NCBI GenBank assembly: GCA_913775265.1 | Contig: CAJYJH010000065.1 | Span: 124,001-188,000 of the forward strand | Source: an uncultured Mucilaginibacter sp. | Lineage (GTDB): Bacteria > Bacteroidota > Bacteroidia > Sphingobacteriales > Sphingobacteriaceae | Direction of reading: 5' to 3' | DNA length: 64,000 bases | Part shown: positions 35,161-43,473 of the stretch, piece by piece | How the letters are laid out: every line of letters begins with the position of its first letter | How positions within the stretch are numbered: position 1 is the stretch's first letter | The notes under the pieces: generated by a model | The model's database searches: none | What the model saw: the letters and a program-made list of their open reading frames with translations, nothing else | Told to the model about the DNA's origin: nothing | Translations under genes and position numbers: made by a program

Positions 35161-38100
35161 ATGAACAAGCTCATTAAAAGTATTATATATTTCTCCCTGC
35201 GCCACCGGGCTATGGTGTTCTTTATGACAGGAATACTGGCTGTATGGGGTGTGTGGAGTTACTTAAATACACCCATAGAAACCTTTCCCGACGTTACCAA
35301 TACACAGATCATTATTATTGCTCAGTGGCCGGGTCATAGCGCGGAGGAGATGGAAAAGCTGGTAACCATCCCGATGGAAACCGTGCTTAACTCAGTGCAA
35401 AAGAAATCAAACCTGCGTACCACATCGTCATTCGGATTATCTTATGTACGCATCATTTTTGATGACGATGTAGACGACTCGTTTGCCCGCCAACAGGTGA
35501 TGAGCCGTATCATCAACGTTGAATTGCCTGATGGTGTAAAACCCGAAATTGAACCTCCATACGGCCCAACCGGCGAGATCTTCAGATATACGCTAAAAAG
35601 CCGCACCAAATCGCTGCACGAGCTTACTGCCATACAAGATTGGGTACTTGACCGCCAGTTTAAAGCCATCCCAGGTGTTGCTGATGTAAACAGCTTTGGC
35701 GGTGAGGAAAAAACTTACGAAGTAAGCGTAAACCCAGCCTTATTACAAAAGTATGGCCTTACCTCGCTCGATGTTTACAATGCCATTAACCGCAGTAACA
35801 TCAACGTAGGCGGTGATGTAATTAATAAAAATGATCAGGCCTTTGTAGTAAGGGGTATAGGTTTGATTAACAACATTGGCGAGATAGAGAACATCATCAT
35901 CAAAAATGTTAATAACGTTCCTATCCTCGCTAAAAACGTAGCCGAAATCAAAGAATCGGGCTTACCGCGCTTGGGGCAGGTAGGTCGCGATAAAAAAGAC
36001 GATGTGATTGAAGGTATTGTGGTGATGCGTAAAGGCGAAAACCCTGCTGATGTATTACAACGCATCCGCGATAAGGTAACCGACCTTAATAACAACGTTC
36101 TACCTAAAGACGTTAAAATATCGACCTTTTATGACCGTACTACGCTGATAGATTTTTGTACAGAGACTGTTATTCACAACCTGATTGAGGGCATCGTATT
36201 GGTAACTGTGATCGTATTCCTCTTTATGGCCGATTGGCGTACTACGCTTACTGTGGCTATCATTATTCCGCTGGCCTTACTCTTTGCCTTTATCTGTCTG
36301 CGATTAAAAGGCATGAGCGCCAACCTGCTCTCGATGGGTGCTGTCGATTTCGGTATCATCATTGACGGGGCCGTGGTGATGGTGGAGGGGATATTTGTTG
36401 CCCTCGATCATAAGGCGCATGAGGTAGGCATGGAGCGTTTTAATAAACTGGCCAAATTAGGTTTGTTTAAAAATGTGGGTGCCGAAATGGGTAAGGCTAT
36501 CTTCTTCTCTAAACTGATTATCTTAACTTGTCTGGTACCGATTTTCGCCTTCCAAAAGGTAGAAGGTAAAATGTTTTCGCCACTGGCTTATACTTTGGGT
36601 TTTGCTTTGTTAGGTGCGTTGTTATTCACCTTAACCCTGGTACCGGCACTGTCGAGTATACTGCTGCGCAAAAACGTTAAAGAAAAGCATAACCCGGTGG
36701 TTATTTTCTTTGAAAAAGGCGTGCGCCGTATGTTCAACTTTACTTACCGCAACCAAAAGTTGAGCCTGATAGTATCGGTGGTATTTATGACACTTACCTT
36801 TATTTCAGCCAAGTTTTTAGGTACCGAGTTTTTGCCTCAGCTAAATGAAGGCGCCCTTTGGGTTACGGCACAATTACCGATGAGTACTTCGCTCGAAAGC
36901 TCGGTGAATGTAACCAACAAAATGCGCGACATCTTGATGAGTTTTCCTGAGGTAAAACAAACATTGTCTCAGGTGGGCCGTACTAACGACGGTACAGACC
37001 CTAAAGGGTTCTTTAACGTGCAGATTCAGGTTGACTTACTGCCTAAAAAACAATGGAAACGGCACATCACCCAGGAAGAGCTGATCGCTCAGATGGATAA
37101 AAAGCTGAGCCAATTTCCGGGTATTATTTACAACTATTCGCAACCTATTATCGATAACGTAGCCGAGGCGGTGGCCGGTGTACCTGCATCAATGGCGGTA
37201 AAAATATTTGGTCCTGATTTTACCGTGCTCGATCATAAGGCTGATGCCGTACTGGGTGTACTTAAACACATTCAGGGTGTTGAAGACCTGGGTGTGTTGC
37301 GCAACTTAGGTCAGCCGGAATTCCGTATTGAGCTCGACCAGAAAAAAATGGCCCGTTACGGTGTTGCGACCGCTGATGCCAACTCTGTTATTGAAATGGC
37401 CATAGGTGGTAAAGCAGCTTCGCAATTGTACGAAGGTGAGCGCAGGTTTGATATCCGGATCCGTTACCAGAAACCATTCCGCGATACACAAGATAAAATT
37501 GAAAATTTGATGGTTCCTACCTTAAACGGTTCCAAAATTTCTATTAAAGAAATTGCAACTATCAAAGAAGTAACCGGACCGGCATTCATCTTTAGAGATA
37601 ATAACAGCCGTTATATCGCGGTAAAATTCTCGGTTCGTGGCCGCGACTTAGGTAGTACTATTGCCGAGGCGCAGCAAAAAGTAGGCAAAGCAGTTAAGCT
37701 GGAACAAGGCTATAGCTTTACCTGGAACGGTGAGTTTGAAAATCAGATCAGGGCATCAAATACTTTAGCCCACGTTGTACCAGCCTGTCTGGTGGTTATC
37801 TTCCTGATACTGTTTGTAACTTTTGGTAATGCCAAGGATGCCATACTGGTCATATTAAACGTGCCGTTTGCTTTAATTGGCGGTATATTAGCTCTGCATA
37901 TTACCCGCACCAACTTTAGTATATCGGCAGGTATTGGTTTTATTGCCTTATTTGGTGTGTGTATACAAAACGGTGTGATTTTGATATCCGTATTCCGCAA
38001 AAACCTGGACGAAGGGATGCACCTGGCCGAGGCGATATTGAATGGGGTAGTATCTCGTGTTCGTCCGGTGGTAATGACCGCGCTGATGGCCGCAATAGGC

Positions 38101-38298
38101 CTGATGCCGGCAGCAATATCTACCGGTATTGGATCTGAAACTCAAAAACCATTGGCTATCGTAGTAATTGGCGGGTTGGTTACTTCAACCATACTTACCC
38201 TGCTGATACTGCCTATCATATACACGATGGTGTATAATTTAATACATCGCCGCGAAAACCGGAAATTGCTTAGCAAAATCGGTGCTATAAGATCCTGA
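35161..38298 (+). CDS. Heavy-metal efflux RND permease, CusA/CzcA family
   Basis: HME-RND permease (1045 aa, normal length). Start LIKSIIYFSLRHRAMVFFM; helix-4 motif DFGIIIDGAVVMVEG with Asp396, Asp402 and Glu409, the D-E-D type set of CzcA/CusA proteins. GTEFLPQLNEGALWV, QPIIDNVAEAVAGV and GFIALFGVCIQNGVILIS are also diagnostic. The motif is closer to divalent-cation (Co/Zn/Cd/Ni) pumps than to the monovalent copper/silver type, but the metal cannot be fixed from sequence alone. Last gene of the operon, with a strong terminator at 38334. Confidence 0.92.
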   Translation: MNKLIKSIIYFSLRHRAMVFFMTGILAVWGVWSYLNTPIETFPDVTNTQIIIIAQWPGHSAEEMEKLVTIPMETVLNSVQKKSNLRTTSSFGLSYVRIIFDDDVDDSFARQQVMSRIINVELPDGVKPEIEPPYGPTGEIFRYTLKSRTKSLHELTAIQDWVLDRQFKAIPGVADVNSFGGEEKTYEVSVNPALLQKYGLTSLDVYNAINRSNINVGGDVINKNDQAFVVRGIGLINNIGEIENIIIKNVNNVPILAKNVAEIKESGLPRLGQVGRDKKDDVIEGIVVMRKGENPADVLQRIRDKVTDLNNNVLPKDVKISTFYDRTTLIDFCTETVIHNLIEGIVLVTVIVFLFMADWRTTLTVAIIIPLALLFAFICLRLKGMSANLLSMGAVDFGIIIDGAVVMVEGIFVALDHKAHEVGMERFNKLAKLGLFKNVGAEMGKAIFFSKLIILTCLVPIFAFQKVEGKMFSPLAYTLGFALLGALLFTLTLVPALSSILLRKNVKEKHNPVVIFFEKGVRRMFNFTYRNQKLSLIVSVVFMTLTFISAKFLGTEFLPQLNEGALWVTAQLPMSTSLESSVNVTNKMRDILMSFPEVKQTLSQVGRTNDGTDPKGFFNVQIQVDLLPKKQWKRHITQEELIAQMDKKLSQFPGIIYNYSQPIIDNVAEAVAGVPASMAVKIFGPDFTVLDHKADAVLGVLKHIQGVEDLGVLRNLGQPEFRIELDQKKMARYGVATADANSVIEMAIGGKAASQLYEGERRFDIRIRYQKPFRDTQDKIENLMVPTLNGSKISIKEIATIKEVTGPAFIFRDNNSRYIAVKFSVRGRDLGSTIAEAQQKVGKAVKLEQGYSFTWNGEFENQIRASNTLAHVVPACLVVIFLILFVTFGNAKDAILVILNVPFALIGGILALHITRTNFSISAGIGFIALFGVCIQNGVILISVFRKNLDEGMHLAEAILNGVVSRVRPVVMTALMAAIGLMPAAISTGIGSETQKPLAIVVIGGLVTSTILTLLILPIIYTMVYNLIHRRENRKLLSKIGAIRS

Positions 38299-38333
38299 CC
38301 ATGTAATGTGGTTTTGGTTAAGTGTGTTTGTTA

Positions 38334-38366
38334 AAACGCGCAGGCCCGCGAGGGGCGTGCGCGTTT
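38334..38366 (+). terminator. Strong terminator of the metal RND operon
   Basis: AAACGCGCA (38334-38342) pairs with TGCGCGTTT (38358-38366), with an inner GCCC/GGGC stem, followed by CTTTTT. It lies 36 nt after the permease stop. Confidence 0.8.
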
Positions 38367-38409
38367 CTTTTTAAAATTAACTTGGTAATGGTTTGAATAC
38401 CTTATGGGT

Positions 38410-38667
38410 TTAAGCAGAATGCTCTTCTTGTTCTTTTACAATCAACTTATCGACGGTTAGTGTGCCTACTTGCAAATCTTTAATCACCATGCGTTTGATA
38501 GCTATACGCCCTATGGCTAAAGCACCAATAGCCCAGGCTCCTAACGCAGCTGCGCCCAAAGCTGATGCACCGGTAGCAGAAGCACCTTTAGCCCTTGCCC
38601 CAATGCCTTAGGCCCCAATGGCCTTAGCTCCGGTCAGTTTTGATAAAGTATTTTGTAGTAGTTTCAT
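38410..38667 (-). pseudogene. Gly-Ala repeat protein gene interrupted by an in-frame stop
   Basis: An 86-codon minus-strand frame starts at ATG 38667 (MKLLQNTLSKLTGAKAIGA) but has TAA at codon 20 (38608-38610). It then continues open in the same frame with a Gly/Ala repeat of period 5-6 (GASATGASALGAAALGAWAI), followed by IGRIAIKRMVIKDLQVGTL and TVDKLIVKEQEEHSA, ending at TAA 38410-38412. The repeat runs across the stop, so one intact gene is the likely ancestor; a CAA-to-TAA change would explain it. I recall small proteins of this repeat type as uncharacterised. The remaining part of the 38299-38762 gap holds a terminator (38334) and a large palindrome (38669). Confidence 0.65.
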
Positions 38668-38668
38668 A

Positions 38669-38722
38669 CCTTTTTAAATGTTTTGATACCGATATAAATC
38701 AATATCAAAACATTAAAAAAGG
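38669..38722. repeat. 20-bp near-perfect inverted repeat beside the broken gene's start
   Basis: Arms at 38669-38688 and 38703-38722 match as an inverted repeat in 19 of 20 positions, with a 14-nt spacer. The left arm ends 1 nt before the ATG of the Gly-Ala gene (minus strand), and the right arm is 40 nt past the trhO stop. It may serve as the trhO terminator, but the T tract is within the arm and not after it. Alternatives are a regulatory hairpin or an operator. Confidence 0.7.
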
Positions 38723-38762
38723 TTGCATAAAGAGTAACACAGCAGTTTAGCTGTACTATATG

Positions 38763-39719
38763 TTAAGCTATGGAGATTTTGCTTTTCTTAGTAATGTTTA
38801 CCGGTTGCGGAACTTTTACATAGTACCCGGTACCGTCATACACACGTTTGCGGGGATGGCTTTGACAAGCCGGAGAGCAGCATCCTTCCATTTGCGTGCC
38901 GCACTCGTCGCACTGAGTAAAGTGCTCATTACATTCGGGGTTGGCACAATTGATCATTTTGTCGGTCTTTTTGCCGCAATTGTAACAGGTAGATACTACC
39001 GTTGGGTTAACCTGATTAACATCAACCGTTAAACGGTTATCAAACACATAACACTTACCCTCAAAATCCTGTCCACCTACTTCTTTTCCGTATTTGATAA
39101 TGCCACCGTGCAGTTGGTAAACATTCTCAAAACCTTCGTGTAGTAATAAGGCAGATGCTTTTTCGCACTTAATACCACCGGTACAGTAAGTTAATATCTT
39201 TTTATCCTTGTATTGAGCCAGTTCATTGATCTTGGCCGGAAAATCGCGGAAGTTTTCAATGTCAAGCGTTACTGCGTTTTTAAAACGGCCGACCGAATGC
39301 TCATAATTAGAGCGTACATCCAAAATAATTACATCCTCGGCATCCTTCATCGCCAAAAACTCAGCCGGCTCCAGGTGCTTGCCGGTTTGTTTCTGCGGAT
39401 TGATGACATGTGGATCGCGCAACCCGAAGTGTACAATTTCTGATTTGTAACGCACGTGCATTTTCACAAACGACGGCTCGTCAACCTCATCGATTTTGAA
39501 ATCGGTTGCGGCAAAACGTTCATCAGCATGAATGGCATCCATGTAAGCTTTACAAGCCTCGGGCGCCCCCGAAACCGTGCCGTTCAGGCCTTCGTCGGCT
39601 ACAATGATCCGGCCGTTTAAGCCTAAGCTTTTGCAAAATTTGAGATGATCGGCAGCAAATTGCTCCGCATCGGTTATTGTTGAATAACAATAATACAGTA
39701 GGGTGTTATACTTTGCCAT
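38763..39719 (-). CDS. trhO: tRNA uridine(34) hydroxylase, rhodanese-related (TrhO/YceA)
   Basis: Cytoplasmic enzyme (318 aa) that hydroxylates U34 of certain tRNAs. I use the ATG at 39719 (MAKYNTLLYYCYSTI), the usual family start, over an in-frame Met 14 codons upstream. An N-terminal UPF0176 domain (about 1-95) contains NGRIIVADEGLNGTVSG. The rhodanese domain (about 118-215) has DVRSNYEHSVG and the catalytic loop YCTGGIKCEK with Cys179. A C-terminal Cys-rich segment (CYNCGKK, CDECGTQMEGCCS) is typical. Length is normal. Confidence 0.93.
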   Translation of the reverse strand: MAKYNTLLYYCYSTITDAEQFAADHLKFCKSLGLNGRIIVADEGLNGTVSGAPEACKAYMDAIHADERFAATDFKIDEVDEPSFVKMHVRYKSEIVHFGLRDPHVINPQKQTGKHLEPAEFLAMKDAEDVIILDVRSNYEHSVGRFKNAVTLDIENFRDFPAKINELAQYKDKKILTYCTGGIKCEKASALLLHEGFENVYQLHGGIIKYGKEVGGQDFEGKCYVFDNRLTVDVNQVNPTVVSTCYNCGKKTDKMINCANPECNEHFTQCDECGTQMEGCCSPACQSHPRKRVYDGTGYYVKVPQPVNITKKSKISIA

Positions 39720-39821
39720 AAAACATTGATACTGCTGCAAACAGCGTGAAATGAGGCGCAAAGATACAAATTTATTCGGCCGATTTTAAACGGTGATATA
39801 AGTAAGCTTTTATATTACAAT

Positions 39822-41384
39822 TTATTTAAAATCGTTCATTAGCTTCAATAACACGCCATTGGTCCATCCAAACCCGTCCTGCAAGGGGTACTCGCCGCCG
39901 CCGGCTTCGGGGCTGCCGTTTTGTACGTCATATTTTTCAAGCAGCTTTCCGGTTTGTTTAAATGAAGCAATATTAAGGTTCATCCAACGCTGGGCGATGG
40001 TTTTAGCCAATGCTGCATGACCATAATTTTGCAATCCTTTAATAGTCATGTACTGCAAAGGTGCCCAACCGTTCGGTGCATCCCATTGCTGCCCGGTGTT
40101 TATTGTGGTTGTAGCAATGCCCCCGCGCTGTAAAAACTGCTTTTGCACTAAAGCGGCTACCTTACTTGCCTGTTCTTTGTTAGCTATATTAAAAAACAGC
40201 GGATAAACCATAGCAATACTTACCTGATTAGATAATGCCTTGCGCTGCCATTGATAATCTTTAAAGCAGCCATTTTTCTTATCCCAACAATACTTTAATA
40301 TAGCTACTTTACGAAGGGCTGCTTTACGTTGATAGAAAGCAGCCATTTTAGTGTTAACACTTAAAGTGTATGATCGTGCAATAATCGTTTCTAAGTGGTA
40401 TAATAAACTGTTTAAGTCTACCGCAGCTAAACTGGTAGTTTGCAGGGTTGCCAGTGTTTTGCCATCAGCCATCCATCGGCTGCTAAAATCCCAACCCGAC
40501 TCGGCCGCCGCACGTATGTTGCGGTAAAAGTTGGGTAACTTTTGGTTGGTTTTACGGCCGGTGAGTACGTCTTCGCGGTACGATTCCTCGCGCGGAGTAG
40601 TACTGCTATCCCAATAGCGGTTTAGTAAGCTGCCGTCGGCTAAACGTATGGTATGCTCAACAGCTGATCCGGGTTTCAAGGCTGCAGAACCATGCATCCA
40701 ATACTTATATTCTTTAATTAGCTGAGGACGGTAAGTAATAAAAACTTTATTGCCCTTGTACTTGGCCAGCAAATCAACCATCAGCGAAAAGAATGGCGGT
40801 TGTGAGCGGCTAAGATAATAGGTTCTGTTTCCGTTGGGGATATGCCCGTATTGATCAATTAAATAGGCAAAGTTTTTCACCATGCTTTCTATCAAGTCAT
40901 ACCGCTTGCTTTCGGCTAAACCCAGCATGGTAAAATAAGAGTCCCAATAGTAAATCTCCCTGAAACGGCCACCTGGCACTATATAATCATAGGGCAAAGG
41001 CAAAAGCGATGTACCTTTAACCGTATCTGCAACGTGTTGCAGCACTTTCCATAAGGTGTCAATATGCTTGCGCACCCCGGCTGCCACATTGCTTTGGTAA
41101 CCGGTGCTGCTGGCTGCAGGTACATCAAAATATTGATGTGCAAAATTTTTCAGGTTAAATTTGGGTTTAACATGCTCAATACGATAAGCTCCCATAATAG
41201 CTGTTGGTGTAGCTTTAGGTCTGGCATCTACAAATGTTTTTCCGTCGGTATACACTTGCTGCATTTGTATTTGCTCAAACAGGCCCGGATACAGCTGCGC
41301 AGGCGATGGATGCTGCTGTTGCGCAATTGCCTGTATATTTAAGAGCAATCGTGTAAAGAATAGTAAGCAACGGAACTTTTTCAT
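39822..41384 (-). CDS. treA: Periplasmic trehalase, GH37
   Basis: Trehalase (520 aa from this start) hydrolysing trehalose to two glucoses. The frame opens at 41453, but ATG 41384 begins MKKFRCLLFFTRLLL, a signal peptide ending AIAQQ, so the protein is probably periplasmic. GH37 signature 1, PGGRFREIYYWDSY, is at about 137-150. Signature 2, QWDAPNGWAPLQ, lies in the C-terminal third, and the Gly-rich EAGGGEYPLQDGFGWTNG follows. Divergent from the YceI gene; the gap contains a 12-bp palindrome (41442). Confidence 0.92.
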   Translation of the reverse strand: MKKFRCLLFFTRLLLNIQAIAQQQHPSPAQLYPGLFEQIQMQQVYTDGKTFVDARPKATPTAIMGAYRIEHVKPKFNLKNFAHQYFDVPAASSTGYQSNVAAGVRKHIDTLWKVLQHVADTVKGTSLLPLPYDYIVPGGRFREIYYWDSYFTMLGLAESKRYDLIESMVKNFAYLIDQYGHIPNGNRTYYLSRSQPPFFSLMVDLLAKYKGNKVFITYRPQLIKEYKYWMHGSAALKPGSAVEHTIRLADGSLLNRYWDSSTTPREESYREDVLTGRKTNQKLPNFYRNIRAAAESGWDFSSRWMADGKTLATLQTTSLAAVDLNSLLYHLETIIARSYTLSVNTKMAAFYQRKAALRKVAILKYCWDKKNGCFKDYQWQRKALSNQVSIAMVYPLFFNIANKEQASKVAALVQKQFLQRGGIATTTINTGQQWDAPNGWAPLQYMTIKGLQNYGHAALAKTIAQRWMNLNIASFKQTGKLLEKYDVQNGSPEAGGGEYPLQDGFGWTNGVLLKLMNDFK

Positions 41385-41441
41385 ATCACATACTAACCAA
41401 TGGCTGCATGATTTGTCATCAAAAAGCAAATTAAATAATAG

Positions 41442-41453
41442 ATGTTTAAACAT
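41442..41453. promoter_or_regulatory. 12-bp palindrome between trehalase and YceI genes
   Basis: ATGTTTAAACAT is a perfect 12-bp palindrome in the 109-nt divergent region. It could be an operator, but chance occurrence in A/T-rich DNA is possible. Confidence 0.3.
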
Positions 41454-41493
41454 GTAATATTTTGATATATCTTTACATCAGAAATCACAAGAC

Positions 41494-42087
41494 ATGAAAA
41501 AGATTACAACATTATTTGTAGCAATTATGGCGGTAGCCTTGGTTGCTTTTAAGCCAGTTGCCCCGGTAACTTTTAAAGTTGATGCTCAAAAAAGCAAAAT
41601 TGAATGGACTGGTAAAAAAGTTACCGGCCAGCACGTAGGTACCATTAAAATTGCATCTGGCGAAGTTGCTACTAATGGTAAAGTACCAACCGGCGGTAAA
41701 TTTGTTATTGACATGGCCAGCATGGAAAATACAGATCTTGACGGCGATAGCAGAGGCAAACTGATGGGCCACTTAAAATCTGAAGATTTTTTTGGTGTTG
41801 AAAAATATCCTACCGCTAATTTCCAAGCTACTAAAATTACCCCTGCAGGTGGCAACAAAGTTAACATTACCGGTAACTTAACTATTAAAGGTAAAACTAA
41901 CGCAGTTACTTTCCCTGCAACTTACACTATGGCAGGTAACACTTTAACGGTTGTTGCTAACGGTGTAAAGGTTGACCGTACCAAATACGACATCCGTTAT
42001 GGTTCTAAAAGCTTCTTCGAAAGCCTTGGCGACAAAGCCATCGATGACGAATTTTTGTTAAATATAAATTTAGTTGCTACCCGCTAA
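41494..42087 (+). CDS. YceI-family periplasmic lipocalin-like protein
   Basis: Secreted YceI protein (197 aa). Signal peptide about 1-22 (FVAIMAVALVAFKPV). The YceI beta-barrel includes KIEWTGKKVTGQHVGTIKI, LMGHLKSEDFFGVEKYPTANF and ITGNLTIKGKTNAVTFPA. YceI proteins bind long isoprenoid or amphipathic lipids in a central tunnel; the ligand here is unknown. Divergent from trehalase and single, with a terminator following. A second YceI gene lies at the right edge. Confidence 0.9.
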   Translation: MKKITTLFVAIMAVALVAFKPVAPVTFKVDAQKSKIEWTGKKVTGQHVGTIKIASGEVATNGKVPTGGKFVIDMASMENTDLDGDSRGKLMGHLKSEDFFGVEKYPTANFQATKITPAGGNKVNITGNLTIKGKTNAVTFPATYTMAGNTLTVVANGVKVDRTKYDIRYGSKSFFESLGDKAIDDEFLLNINLVATR

Positions 42088-42112
42088 CTAATCATATTTA
42101 TTTCCGTATAAG

Positions 42113-42140
42113 AAAATCCGAGCTTTTACAGCCCGGATTT
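42113..42140 (+). terminator. Terminator after the YceI gene
   Basis: AAATCCG (42114-42120) pairs with CGGATTT (42134-42140), followed by a T-rich run TTTTGTTT. Confidence 0.8.
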
Positions 42141-42200
42141 TTTTGTTTCAGAACTTTTAGGAATGAAACTTTTTACAATTATTTTTCGTATAGTTAGAAT

Positions 42201-42620
42201 ATGATTAGCAACTCCAAACCTATAAGTATATTGTTGGTTGACGATGATGAGATAAATAATTTTATTTCGATAAAATTAATTAAGAAGGCTTTAGAGTATA
42301 CTGAGATAACTGCTTGTTTGGATGGGAGTTACGCAATCAAGAAACTTTTGGACCTTCAGGCCAAAGATCCTAACAGCTTACCCGACTATATACTGCTCGA
42401 CATCAATATGCCAATCATGAATGGCTGGGAGTTTTTAGAAGATTTTAAGCGTTTGGAGATTGATCCGCTCGGAAAGTCAAAAATTTATATTATTTCTTCT
42501 TCTGTTTTTAGCAACGATATCAACAAAGCTAAGTCATATCCACTAGTAAAAAACTTTATTTCTAAACCACTTAACGTAGATAAAATAAAAGAACTTTTTA
42601 CTGTAGAGAAAACTGCTTAA
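42201..42620 (+). CDS. Single-domain response regulator
   Basis: Stand-alone receiver (139 aa) with no output domain: acidic cluster VDDDEIN (14-20), phospho-acceptor Asp67 in YILLDINMPIMNGWEF, Ser/Thr at IISSS and Lys122 in FISKPL. Such Rcp1-like proteins act in phosphorelays or bind partner proteins. No kinase is adjacent; it is separated from the YceI gene by a terminator and overlaps the convergent MBL gene by 4 nt. Confidence 0.9.
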   Translation: MISNSKPISILLVDDDEINNFISIKLIKKALEYTEITACLDGSYAIKKLLDLQAKDPNSLPDYILLDINMPIMNGWEFLEDFKRLEIDPLGKSKIYIISSSVFSNDINKAKSYPLVKNFISKPLNVDKIKELFTVEKTA

Positions 42621-43387
42621 ACGGGCGTTACCGTAAAAACCTCGCCATCATAACTTACTTTCCCTACCGCTACACTTTTGGCATGATAAAATAAGCATGA
42701 CCATTTTTCGTCGGCCGCTTTTTTGCCGTATTCTTCGCGCAGGTTCATAGCTTTGCGTCCATCATAATCATACTTGGCTGCGAACTTCCGGAGCAGCTGT
42801 TCAGGCTCAGGCAGCTCATCCCCTCCAAAAAAACATTTTTCATCATTATCTTCCAGCAAAAACACCTGATGAAATTCGGTATGCCCACCAGATAGCTCAT
42901 AATGTATTCCGGGGCGCACTTCACCATCACCTTCTACAAACTCAATGCGGGCTGCGTTTTTCAAAGTTTCAAAAATTGGCAACTTGTACGATGATGACTT
43001 GCCCGACCATGCATAATCCCATTCACCTTTTTGTATAATATGCGTAGCCTGCGGAAAGCTGGGTTCCAGTCTACCGTTACGCTCCACAACCAATCCACCA
43101 GTATGGTCATAGTGCAGGTGCGATTGCAATACCAGTGTTACCTCGCCGGGCGCAAAGCCAGCATTCCGGATGTGCTGATGCAATAAAAGTTCGCCCTGAT
43201 CGTCTTTATAGCCTAAGCCGCTGTCCATCAAAATCAGATCGCGTTCAGTTTTAACCAAAAACGGATTAACATGTATAAATAAAGAGCCGGGTCTGTCTTT
43301 GGCGTTATCGGTTTGCGGGTTAAAGGCGATAAACTTTTTAGAAGAATCAACCGAGTAAGAGCCTTCGCCCAATGCAAAAATTTCCAT
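42617..43387 (-). CDS. MBL-fold metallo-hydrolase
   Basis: Cytoplasmic metallo-beta-lactamase-fold hydrolase (256 aa, no signal peptide). The metal motif HLHYDHTGGL supplies His90, His92, Asp94 and His95; further ligands are the His in LSGGHTEFHQ, the Asp in FFGGDELPEP and a His near the C-terminus (LFYHAK). Closest general type is the lactonase/AttM-like MBL group, but substrate is unknown. It converges on the receiver gene and diverges from recJ. Confidence 0.85.
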   Translation of the reverse strand: MEIFALGEGSYSVDSSKKFIAFNPQTDNAKDRPGSLFIHVNPFLVKTERDLILMDSGLGYKDDQGELLLHQHIRNAGFAPGEVTLVLQSHLHYDHTGGLVVERNGRLEPSFPQATHIIQKGEWDYAWSGKSSSYKLPIFETLKNAARIEFVEGDGEVRPGIHYELSGGHTEFHQVFLLEDNDEKCFFGGDELPEPEQLLRKFAAKYDYDGRKAMNLREEYGKKAADEKWSCLFYHAKSVAVGKVSYDGEVFTVTPV

Positions 43388-43473
43388 ATTTATAAGGTGC
43401 GCGTGTTAACAGAAATGTAACTTTGTTGGTTACTAACCTTTAAAATTCATTAAAGGTTTCAAAATGCAAAAGT

